Assembly: GCF_020536995.1 (NCBI RefSeq)
Contig: NC_068365.1
Location: 31,496,648-31,560,647, forward strand
Origin: Dreissena polymorpha
Taxonomy: Eukaryota; Mollusca; Bivalvia; Myida; Dreissenidae
Direction: 5' to 3'
Length of the DNA: 64,000 bases
Position numbers and translations under genes: made by a program. The notes below the pieces were generated by a model. The model ran no database searches. It was not told the DNA's origin and saw only the letters and a list, made by a program, of their open reading frames with translations. Positions 25,404 through 36,000 of this stretch are shown here, in pieces. How positions within the stretch are numbered: the first letter of the stretch is position 1; every line of letters starts with the position of its first letter.

Positions 25404-27052
25404 CAGTCGGGGATCTTGCCCGATTGGGAAAGTTGGGGAATCCCCTTTTGACTTGCCTGATCGGGAAATTTTGATTGAAAAATTGCCCGATCAGGCAAGA
25501 AAACAACCATTTTTCATAAACCTTGGCAAAACGTGTCCGGGCATCACACAACTCATCCAGGAACAACTTATTTAACTGAATCCAATCTTAAAACAATTAT
25601 CTTAAATTTGACAGTAGCGATTTTTTAAAAATTTCGTTCGTCAGATATTCAAGCCCTAAGTTGAGCAACTTTTACCATCTATCAACATTTTCCGCACTTG
25701 CCTGTTTTGAACACAAAATTGCCAGAAGGACCAAGTCGTCGAGGTTACATTATTAAATCTCTTGCCCGTTTTGAATTTGAATTTACTGAACGAGCAATAG
25801 AATGGTTTAGGAGACACTTTAGTTAAGTTTAGTCAAAATACAATCAGTGCTTGACATCTAATAATATTTTCCTCAAAAAGTATATTGTGAGTATGGATAA
25901 TCTTCAATCAATTCCACCACAAAGGTTTAATACTCGATGGTCATAAATGGAATGCGACACATACAGATCTGTATGTAAAACGAACAGGTGGCAATTGTGG
26001 AAACACCTGTCCAAGTTGGATAAACTACTTACCGTCCTGATCCACGCTAAGGTTATAAACATGCATCAGGAAATAAGTAGAAGTGCCCAAAACATACAGG
26101 AGCTGCAAGCAAGTTTATGCAGTATCCAGTATCAATATTGCTGACAGATAGATCATATAGCCCGTTATCATAATTTCCAAACATGATATTTAAATCAAAG
26201 TCGGAAGGTCATTATATTGTCATTCAGTATACTCAAAGTAGACAAGAACATATTATAAAGCGATAATAAAATAATGTGATAAACACAAATACACCAAGAT
26301 GTGACAAAAATCTGAGTTACTAAAATAATGATGGAACAAATAATATGTCATGTCAGGTTCTTGAAAGACGCGGAGTACTTACTTTATCTAGTTTGGGCAA
26401 TATGGGTTACAACTGAATTCCCCCATCAATTATTGCATGATTGAATTCTATGTCCTATTAGGTTTGTGAAGTACATCACTTAGATATATATGAACGAAAC
26501 CTTTATTCAGTCATTGAATTTGTGAACGACACACTGTCAAATTTATCTAGTTCAATCTCAAATTAATGTTTTCTCCTTTTTTGCGAAAACCAAAAAGATA
26601 AATTTGTATACCGTTATACTTTTCTTCTCGGAACGTTAGCATAATATCAAACAATAATACCTTAGATTAGTTTAATCATGATATAGAAAAGTTTAATTAA
26701 AACGTAAACGGGTTTGTTTAATAACATGAGTTAAAAAAACACTTAAAATCAGCAACAACTTGTTTTGTTCCATTGGCATTGTTTAGTATGCTTATAAAAC
26801 GAGAAAATTTTAATAAACGTTAACTACTCGTAAAAGCGACATAAACAGATTCATTGAAAGGTAAGTCGAATCGGATTGTGTTATAAATGCGCGTTGTTAT
26901 ATGTAGTGCATATATATACATATCAAGACCCTTAGCAAAGGCAAACACCACAATTTCTTGCCTGATCGGGCAATTTTTCAATCAATATTTCCCGATCAGG
27001 CAAGTCAAAAGGGGATTCCCCAACTTTCCCAATCAGGCAAGATCCCCGACTG
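25404..27052. mobile_element. Non-autonomous DNA transposon, 1649 bp, about 100-bp inverted repeats
   Basis: The two terminal repeats (25404-25503 and about 26953-27052) start CAGTCGGGGATCTTGCC and differ at only a few positions over about 100 bp, which points to recent insertion. They contain TTGCCTGATCGGGAAA and TTGCCCGATCAGGCAA blocks. The flanks TTAAA (25399-25403) and ATAAA (27053-27057) look like a 5-bp target duplication with one change. The interior of about 1.45 kb shows no recognisable protein. Confidence 0.85.
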
Positions 27053-27240
27053 ATAAAGAATCCTTGAATGTATGCTTTATTCCAATTCAGAAAAGCTTAA
27101 GACATCATAACTTCAAAAGAGTACAAGCATTATTATCTATACTTGCTAGATAAGATGCAATAAAGTTTATTCTTCAAGTTTTCAAAAGTAAGTTTTAACG
27201 CTAGATCTGTTTAATTAGAATTATTTTAAAATTCTTGATT

Positions 27241-27360
27241 TTTCTATTTAGCCGTTAATATATTATTATCCATCGCCAAAGGTGGTTGTCTGTCCCACAT
27301 TGGGTTCGTCTGTCTGTCATTGTGTCTGTCCTTCATTCCGTCCATCCGTCTGTCACAAAA
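27241..27360 (-). repeat. Fragment of a short interspersed element
   Basis: ATTATTATCCATCGCCAAAG and a GTCTGTCTGTCATTGTGTCTG run are typical of the antisense tail of the ACAAGAG-type elements. Only the tail portion is present, 70 bases upstream of the TMEM138 acceptor at 27429. Confidence 0.55.
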
Positions 27361-27429
27361 TGTTGAAATTAGCCGGGGATATGAATTCAAAGAATTTTCT
27401 TGTTTACCTTGTTTTCTGCTTGTTTTCAG

Positions 27430-30400
27430 GTTGACCATCATTCAAGACTTGTTTATTGTGAAGTGCCAAGATGTTGGTGGAACGCTATCGACCGATCCTG
27501 TACCTACAGTACCTCTTGCTGTTTGTGGATCTGTTTCTGAACTCTTTCATTGAGTTACTTAGATTTGAAAATGTCATACTTCTTGTGTTACTAGTGTAAG
27601 TATGTGTGTGTGTAAACTCGCTAGTTAAATACCTTATTACAATACTATATTTACTAAAATGTAAATGATTAGTATAGTAAAAAACAAAATTTTGTCAATA
27701 CTGTAATGTAGTTGTTACAAAATTGTTGTTATATAGCTAACTGCTTATTTTTAGCTCACTTGAGCACAACGTGATCATGGTGAACTTTTGTGATCGCCTT
27801 TTGTCCGTCGTGGGTCGTCAGTCGTCAACATTTGGCCTTGTGAACACTCCAGAGGCCACATTTATTTTCTGATCTTCATGAAACTTGGTCAGAACATTTG
27901 TCCTATTGATACCTCAACTGAGTTCGAAACTGGGTCATGCTGGGTCAATAACTAGGTCACTAGGTCAAAAAAAAGAAAAACCTTGTGAACACTGTAGAAG
28001 TCACATTTGATGCCAAATCTTCATCTAACTTTGTCAAAATGTTTGTCTAAATGATATGTTAGTTCAAAAATGGTTCCGGTCCATTGAAAAACATGGCCAC
28101 CAGGGGGCGGGGCAGTATTCCTTATATGGCTATAGAGAAACCTTGTGAACACTCTAGAAGTCACAATTATTGCCCAATCATCATGAAACTTGGTCAAAAC
28201 GGTTTTATTGATATCTCGGACGAGTTCGAAAATGGTCCTGATCAGTGAAAAAACATGGCCGCCATGTGGCTGGGCAGTTTTCTCTATATGTATATAGCGA
28301 AAACATGTGAACACTCTAGTAGTTAGAGCTGTAACAATTCCGTTTGATGCATCGAAAAACTGGTTCAACGCCGCCAATTCGATTTCGATACCAATACGGC
28401 CAATTTCGATTCGATTCACTGCAATCCCGATTGATCCGCAATTTTAAACCTTACTTTCCAAATCCGTCGTCTAAACTTTCTTGTCATTTGTAATGCATCT
28501 TGTGATTGGTCAATAGCCAATATGGCTCCTATTCAATGAATAAATAACATGCTGAGCATTACATCAGCTGGTAAAATGGCTTTTTCAACCACGCTGAAAG
28601 ACGCACCGTCAAAATTAAAATTTCGCGAAGGTTCTGATGCAAAAGCAACTTGCAAAACGTGTTTTGTTTATGTAAGTTACCCTAGTTCTGGAAGCACTAC
28701 AAATTTGAGGCAACAATTAAAAAGAAAACACTCAGTTGATATTTCAGATGTGAAATCTTCATCTCCCACGATATTGTGCATTTTATGTTATTTAATAATA
28801 ACTCAACAGGAAGTTGTGTTCAATTAATATGGTACTTATAAAACAATGTTGCGTTTTTAAATTTTATTTAAAAATTAAACACTTTAAATGTAAATAATAA
28901 GTAAATATTAAATACCAAACATACTAATTCATGCCCTGGACAAACCAAACATGAACTAGTTTGCAAAATAAGCAGCAAATAGTTTAATTTGAATCGAATC
29001 GAAAATAATCGAATCGAACCATTTGGTATCGAAATCGAATTGAATCGAATGATGGGTAAATCGTTACAGCTCTACTAGTAGTCACATTTTTTGTCCAATC
29101 TTCATGAAATTTGGTCAGAACTTGTGTTTTCTGGATATGACGGTTAAGTTCGAAAATGGTTTGGATCCGTAAAAAAACATGGCTGCCAGATGGTGGGTCA
29201 TTTTCCTTATATTTACAATATATATAGTAAAAAAAGCTTGTGAACACTCTAGAAGTCACATTATTTGCCTAATCATCATAATTGTTTTTCTAAACATCGA
29301 TTTTATAGATATCTCAGACGAGTTCGAAAATGGTCATGATGGGTGGAAAAACATGGCTGCCAGGGGGTGGGGCAGTTTTCTCTATATGTATATAGTGAAA
29401 ACATGTGAACAGTCTATGACACATTTTTGCCCAATCTTCATGAAATTTGGTCAGAACATTTGTTTACTGTGTAGTGGAGTTTGGTTTTATTATGTCATTA
29501 TTATGTAACATTAACTGTATTATGTAATTTTTCATAACACAGAATTTTCATAACTAATTTGGGAAGATATTGATCATTGATAAATAGACTGTTCTGAGGG
29601 AACATAGACTCTTCTGCCAGTGCTCTCAGAACTGTATAAAATAAGCTGTTTTGGCTGATTTAATCACCTCTTGATGATTTCTTGAAAAGGTAACAGCCCC
29701 TGAAAAAGGTTGGAATTTTGAAATAATTAAACTCTAAACTATTGTAACACCAGTATCAAGACATTTTGGCATTATTTTCTTAATTATTCTTATTATTTAG
29801 ATGATTTTTATTTGGTATTTTCTAAATTAGAAAGACTCTATTTTATTTCAATAACTTAAGTAAATTCTTATTTTTACATTTGATTCACTGACGTTTCCTA
29901 ATCTCCATAAATTGTGTTCTTTAGATTAAGTTAGACCTATTTTCTAAACTAGATTTTTGAAGCAACTTCTAGACTTACAGTAACTAATATTTATATCAGT
30001 TTTTTTTAACATATTGTGAACTTCTTTTTACATTCATTAAAGTATTTGCTGTATTTTGTTACGATACATGTACATGTACTTAGATTCTTTAGACTTGGCT
30101 TGTACCTGTTCTTAATTCTCTGTCATTGTTCTTCATTTTCCAAGTTCTTGGAATAAAAGTTAGTTATTTTCGTTAAAGCTGCTTTGGTTTTCACTTATAG
30201 ATTAATTCTTTGAGTGTATTCAGGCGTATCTGACTGGACGCCTTTAGTTAATTGAATTACAACCAGTCATTGGTGTCATCCTGACCAGAAATAAGCGTCG
30301 AATAAATATTTCCGCATTACATAAGTGCTCACAAAGTTACATAACTCGTAACCATCCCGTGACCAGTTTACTTGCGAAAACTTGCACTACCACACCTGGA

Positions 30401-33400
30401 TACGACAGTTGAGTTCGAAAATGGTTTGGATCGGTAAAAAAACATGGCCACCAGGGCACCAGGGGGGGGGGGGACTTTTCCCTAATATTAATATAGTAAA
30501 AAAGTTTTTGAACACTAGAAGTCACATTTTTTGCCTACATGTTATCATCATGAAATTTTGTCAAAACATTAGTTATGTGGATGTTTTGGACGAGTTTGAA
30601 AATGGTCGTGATCAGTGGAAAGAAAAATATGGCCGCCAGGGGGTCGAGCTGTTTTCTTTATATGTATATAGTGAAAACATGTGAACAGTCTAGAAGACAC
30701 ATTTTTTGCCCAATCTTCATGAAATTTGGACATATCTTGGAAGAGTTCAAAAATGTTTCAGGTCTGTTAAAAAAACATGGCCGCCAGGGGGCAATTTGTT
30801 GTTCATTCTTCATGAAACTTGGTTAGAACATTTGTTCCATTGATATCTTGGGCTGCAAAGAACAGGTCATTTCTTTTTATCTCAGGTGAGCGACTTTGGG
30901 CCTTTCAGGCCCTCTTGTTTAATTACTTATAATATCATTCAATCAAATTGGTCACCAATAAAGTGAATCACATTGGTGTGCTTTTGTTTTGTTGTTCAGA
31001 AAATATTGTCATATTTAATTATTTTATGAATAATTTATATGTTGATTTATATATTGTATTATAATCTTTCATTAATTATAAAAATAACCAAAGGTTAATG
31101 CACATTGTCATAACCAAGGTCATCAGCGTACAGCTGATTATTCATCATACGTTGATATTAAACTTAAAATTTGAACAAATTCTACCAAACTTTTCCACAG
31201 TTCTAAGAACAGTATACATTTTCACAATCATAAATATGTAACACTAATCCAAAGATAACATATTAGGCCATGTGGAATGTTCTGTACTTGTCTCTATTTA
31301 AATTCAATGCATATGTCACTTTCAAGTGAAATCTGACTTGCTTTTCTAGGAATATAAAACATTTTTAAATTAAACAATTGTAATGAATGACCTGAAAATG
31401 TAATTCATTTAGAGATGTAAAATATGTGCGAATATTGATATGTCGATATGCATGAGTCTGGTCAGTTTATATTTCTTTTTATGCCCCCGAAGGAGGGCAT
31501 ATAGTGATCGGACTGTCTGTCTGTCTGTCCGTCACACTTTGCGTTTAGGTTTTGAAAAATGCTCATAACTTCTATGTCGCCTCAGATAGCAATTTCATAT
31601 TTGGCATGCATGTGTATATAGACAAGGCCTTTCCATACGCACACACATTTTGACCCCTGTGACCTTGACCTTGAACTTAGGGTCCGCGTTTAGGTTTGAA
31701 ATCTGCGTCTAGGTTTCGAAAAAAGATCATATTAACTTATATCAAGCGTTTATAGGGGGCATAAGTCATCCTATGGTGACAGCTCTTGTTTGTACAAAAG
31801 TGAAGTGAATGAACTGAAAATGATATGCTTTTGGACATATCACATGTATGTGATATGTTAAAATGCATACTCTTTTAAATTAACATTACTTTACATTACC
31901 AAATTGAAGTGATAACAATGAAAATGTTATGCATTTTGAGATATCACATATATGTTATAAAGACATAACATTTTCAGTTCATTTCCTTTATTTTGGTTAT
32001 ATCAAGTGACTGACCATATCATTTCCATTCCCTCTGATATAGGTGGTATTGTAGAGATATTCTACATTTCAGGATCCAGGATGTGTGTATACTTTTTGCG
32101 GCTATCGTTGTCTTCCTTCTCTTCTTCAACACCTTCATCTTTCAAGCAGGCCTTGTGAACATCCTTGTTAACAAGTTCAGGGTCACCATCACAGTAGTGT
32201 TTGTCTACTTCTGCCTCTGTGTGGGCCTACACGTGTGGTATATGGTGAGTTCAGTGAATTTGTAGTTGTAAAAAGTATTTAACCTGTTCCCACTCAGAGG
32301 CAAAGTAAAAATGGCTAAGTGCAAACAGCATCAAACCAGATTAGCCTGTGAGTAACTCGCAGTCTGTTCAGGTTTAATGCTGTTTGCTGCTCACCAGTAT
32401 TTAAGGGTTGGAGATGAAGCGTGAAAACATGAATCTAGTAAGAAAGGTCTTTAATTAAATTAAACTTTATGAGGGACTACAAATGCGTAAAAATACGTAA
32501 TTAAGTGGTAAAGAGTTAACGAAGGATACCGTTATAACTTGTATTTATGCAGCTATAATGTCATGATAATTTTAGAGACTGAGAGCCCATAATAGTCAAG
32601 ACTCACCTTGGATAATTAGTTCTTCTTAACTCCTGCTGTAAGCACAAGTGTTAGTTTGAATAGACAATTGGCATTTTTAACCAGGTTTTCCGAAGGAAAG
32701 ACTGGTGATTAGATTGGTGAATGTCGGCGGGCGGGCGGGCTGGCGGGCGGCCGGAACAAGCTTGTCCGGGCCATAACTTTGTCGTTCATTGTGAGATTTT
32801 AAAATCATTTTGCACATGTGTTCACCATCATTGGGCGGTGTGTCACATGAAAGAATTACGTCAATATCTCCAAGGTCAAGGTCACCACCACTAAAAATAG
32901 ATTTATTTAGAAACTAGGGGGGTAACTATGAACAATCAGTTCAGTTTTAGTTGTCTCCCTTTATCAGAATTTTTTCTCAAATTGAAAACCTGGTTTTGTG
33001 ACAATTTTGTCCCTTGTTATTGACATAAAATGCTTAAATTACAATTTATTCATGAAAATGTACATATTTTTATGTGTTTTATATGCAGCAAAATTAAATA
33101 ATTACGGTTTGTTTCTGCTGTTGTAGACATTAAGATGGGCAGACCCTAATACCTGGATCTGGGGAAATCAAGGCATTAGAGTACTATTCATCATTCAGAG
33201 AACGGGTATGTTTGGTAGTATGTTTTGTAAGTGTAAGCTAAAATCCTGTTTCTTGACAGTAAAACAACTAATTTTTTAATGATAGCATATTAAAACAGTT
33301 TATATTGACATTTTTATTTTTGTTGTTCTAAATTTCTGCAGCTTAGGAACAACAAATCTCGTACAAGTAATCTGTAGTGCTGTGTACACATTAATGCCCA

Positions 33401-33809
33401 AAAGATGATAGTGAAGATGTGATAGTTTGACATAAAATCTGCGATTATAAAGGAATTAATGTTAAAATTAGGTTGTTAACATTGATATATATATAATTTG
33501 TTTTTTCTTGGACAAGAATGCTTATGCTCGCTTCAACATGTCTGTAGACTTCTAAAATCTTATGCAGCCTTTGTCTACTTTAATTCTATGTCAACATACT
33601 TTACAGTCTCTCTGACAGTTTTTCTACTACATCTATTAGCGTACTATTGCCCTTTTAAATCCAATGCCAATATGTTCATTTTTGTTTATCTCCTTGCAGC
33701 CTCTGTGTTTTACTACTACTTCTACAAGCGAACCTGTCTGAAGCTGGCAGACCCGCGGTTCTATCAGGACTCAGACTGGATACAGAAAGAGTTTGAGAAG
33801 AGACGATAG
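27430..33809 (+). CDS. TMEM138: Transmembrane protein 138, complete coding region in four exons
   Basis: TMEM138 is a small four-pass membrane protein of the ciliary base; human mutations cause Joubert syndrome. Exons are 27430-27595 (coding from ATG 27471), 32073-32244, 33127-33205 and 33700-33809 (TAG at 33807-33809). All introns are GT-AG and the phases (2, 0, 1) join, giving 161 residues against 162 in human. Family matches include the N-terminal hydrophobic [11 protein letters not shown], the second-exon block [15 protein letters not shown] with [16 protein letters not shown] in exon 3, and [20 protein letters not shown] with [10 protein letters not shown] in exon 4. Four hydrophobic segments are visible. 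The TTTTCAG acceptor before 27430 implies an upstream non-coding exon. The gene is divergent from TUBGCP2. Intron 1 (4.5 kb) is almost wholly repeats. Confidence 0.96.
28324..29074 (+). mobile_element. hAT element, 751 bp, 8-bp target duplication, decayed BED finger
   Basis: The ends read inward are TAGAGCTGTAACAATT and TAGAGCTGTAACGATT, and CTAGTAGT flanks both sides (28316-28323 and 29075-29082). Subterminal regions are rich in TCGATTCGATT. The plus-strand frame at 28549-28827 encodes a BED-type finger (C-x2-C, then S-x-x-N-L-R and K-R-K-H), in which the first of the two expected histidines is Gln. The catalytic domain is gone, so this is an internally deleted derivative. It lies inside the tandem-unit element at 27750-30921. 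Confidence 0.85.
29471..30397. mobile_element. Probable solo LTR of a retrotransposon, fossil
   Basis: This 0.93 kb insertion interrupts a tandem unit of the 27750-30921 repeat: unit sequence stops at about 29470 and resumes at about 30398 with GGATACGACAGTTGAG. Its ends begin TGTAGTGG and finish CACTACCACA, a short imperfect inverted pair with TG/CA borders as in LTRs. An AT-rich TATAAAATAAG stretch lies inside. No internal protein region is present, which fits a solo LTR. A short target repeat is only approximate, so another element class is possible. Confidence 0.4.
31476..31791 (-). repeat. Short interspersed element, family A, third copy
   Basis: It runs from TTTTTATGCCCCCGAAGGAG to ATGGTGACAGCTCTTGTTT, the reverse complement layout of 29-353 and 4758-5070. 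It lies in TMEM138 intron 1, 280 bp before exon 2. Confidence 0.85.
32279..32519. mobile_element. MITE with inverted ends and an internal hairpin, 241 bp
   Basis: The left end TTAACCTGTTCCCACTC pairs with the right end (inward TTAACTCTTTACCACTT). Inside, 32321-32387 folds as a hairpin: GCAAACAGCAT and AAACC on the left pair with GGTTT and ATGCTGTTTGC on the right, with a nested CTGTGAGT/ACTCGCAG stem. It lies in TMEM138 intron 2. Confidence 0.7.
32675..33019 (+). repeat. Interspersed element, family B, second copy
   Basis: It starts TTTTAACCAGGTTTTCC and ends GACAATTTTGTCCCTTGTT. It has one internal unit instead of the duplicated block in 815-1360, and a GCGGGCGGGCGGGC stretch. It lies in TMEM138 intron 2. 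Confidence 0.8.
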
Positions 33810-35340
33810 TGCTTGAGCCATGTGGAAATATTGATCTGTGATAACCATATTATTAGTGACTATACATTGTATATACTTGTATATATTATCTTCTACGCTA
33901 TATATGTATTGGAGTGGGTTGTTTGCGAATTTAGTTATAAAGTTCTTTTGTCAGGATTTTTGTCTATATTTTGTTTTTGACAAAAAGTTCCAGACACTTG
34001 TAAACTGTGTAAACTTACATAATATATATTTAAATATTTTCTATATTTAATGGATTTAGTTTGTCTACATGTTTCCATTGGTACAATTGTCCATAAGGTT
34101 TTCTGATCAGCCACTTACTGGTGGTATGTAGTTTAAATTTGGCATAGTGTATGTGGATGTTTGCATGTCTCGTGATGTGGGTTAAGAATTATATCATGAC
34201 ATATATTATATGTTTAGTGAAATATTGAAAATGTACCTAGTTTTGTCTTGTCTTCTGCATATATAAATAATAAATAATTCTGCAAGTTTTTAACTCTTTT
34301 TTTAAGAATAAATGTAATTAAGTTTTGTATCTGACAATGTAATTTTTAACATATATGTTTTTATATTATTTTAATTATTGTATCAAAAATTGCAAATGGA
34401 TATTTTTACTGTACGACATAGAAATATTTGCAATTTTATAACACACTTCTTATGAACTTCAATTTTTTTACTTATCAACGTTTTATCTTTTTCCAAATAA
34501 TAATACTTAAAGCGTATATACTTGTTTTAAAATTGGTTGTTAAAACCAGACATGAACTACTCTTTGTATAAAAAAGGAATTCACTTGCTGTTGGACTTCA
34601 TATCAATTAAAGCATAACATATGTCTTAGTACAACGCTATTACTCATTGAATGTAAAAATAATGTAAAAATATTGTGTATTTGTCAATGAAAATGTCAGA
34701 AGTATAATTTCTTTGGCCAGATAAATATTGTAAATTGTTGTTTTCCTGTTGTATGTATCAAACGGTGTAAAAGCCAACGCATCACTGACTTAACAGATGT
34801 TAACTATTCCGTCCAGATTTATTTATATTACTCATGGTTATTTTATTGCTCATGGGTTGTGTTTTTTTGTTCAGAGATTGTGGTGCATATAGATTTTAAA
34901 CTGTCTGTCTGCTTGTTGTTGCTTCTGTCAAAAGGATTTTTGAGATGCAGGTAAATCAATATCTATAACAGTTTTAGTGATTTATTGATTAGCAAATAGT
35001 CAACATGTTAACTATGGCTCCATGTTATTTTGATGCATGTTTAACATGTACATATTTACCAATGAAGAGCTATGGAATGATTTGGGCAAAACAATACGAT
35101 ATTTTTGCTCAACTATTTACTGAATAAATCAAGTAAAATCACGAATGTCGGCATGGGTGTTCAAGCAATTCACTTATTAAGGTAAAAATGCAACACCTCA
35201 TTTCACTGTTTCAACTACAGGTATTAAATTTAAACTTTACATTTGTATTTGGTTTCATAACTGTGACCTGATTTTTTTCATAATTATGGACCTTTTTGTA
35301 CTGATAAATTCTGTTAAGTTGAACATGTAACATCTCCATT
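33810..35340 (+). other. TMEM138 3' flank, probable 3' UTR, otherwise AT-rich
   Basis: No further gene is visible. An AATAAA signal lies at about 34306-34312 and others further on, so the 3' UTR probably ends in this stretch, but the cleavage site cannot be fixed by eye. Confidence 0.4.
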
Positions 35341-35343
35341 CAG

Positions 35344-36000
35344 ATATTGGCCAGATATTTGTTGTGTGAGTCTGCCTTCATGAATTACAGATGAAGTGCG
35401 AGTGTTGTTCCAGTCCATTTTTTGTAGTGTGAATTAATGGGCCATGGACTTAGAGAAATTTTCTCTATAATAACCATTTTCCATAAGTTTTTTACGAAAC
35501 GCTTTCAGACTCTTAGCTGCTTTTTGGCATGTGAGTCTACCTGTATGACTTACAGATGGATGAAGTGTGAGTTTTTCGCTCCAGTCCATTTATGTTTGGC
35601 AAGTTATGGGCCTTTGACTGAGAGAAATTTTATCTACTCTAACCATTTTCCATAAGTTTTTTTACGAAAGGCTTTCAGACATTTAGCTGATTTTTGGCAT
35701 GTGAATTTACCCATATGACTAACAGATGGATGAAGTGTGAATTTCATTCTGTTCCATTGATTTCTGACAAAGTAATGCGCTTGAATAATAACAGTTTTCC
35801 TGAGATTTTTTAAGAAACGCTTTCAGATATTCAGCTGACTTAATGTATGTGAGTCTACCTACATGACTTACAGATGAATTGTGAGTTTCTTTCCGGTCCA
35901 TAAATTTTTGGTGAAGTTAACAGCCTTGGACTTAGAAAAGTTTCTCGATATTAACTGGTTTCGGGACATTTTTTACTAAATGCTGTCAGTTAACGTCCAT
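35344..36000. repeat. Decayed tandem array, period about 165 bp, four units
   Basis: GTGAGTCTACC-type blocks recur at 35366, 35531, 35700 and 35849, each followed by TGACTTACAGATG, AAGTGTGAGTTT, CCAGTCCATT and CCATAAGTTTTTTACGAAA. The units are diverged. Confidence 0.75.

Larger units (their letters stand above)
27750..30921 (+). mobile_element. Large repeat with tandem units of about 170-190 bp, with two nested insertions
   Basis: The left end is TTTAGCTCACTTGAGCAC and the right end is TCTCAGGTGAGCGACTTTG followed by GGCCTTTCAGGCCCTCTTG. The ends form a short inverted match (AGCTCACTTGAG and CTCAGGTGAGCG). Between them are about eight decayed units with CTTGTGAACACTCTAGAAGT, TCTTCATGAAACTTGGTCAG, GAGTTCGAAAATGGT and AACATGGCCGCCAGGGGG blocks. 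The array is interrupted at 28324-29074 and about 29471-30397. It is non-coding and fills most of TMEM138 intron 1. Confidence 0.75.

Noticed and set aside
33498-33699. Upstream extension of the last TMEM138 exon
   Set aside because: The open frame runs through intron sequence; the TTGCAG acceptor at 33699 gives the family match and the right phase.
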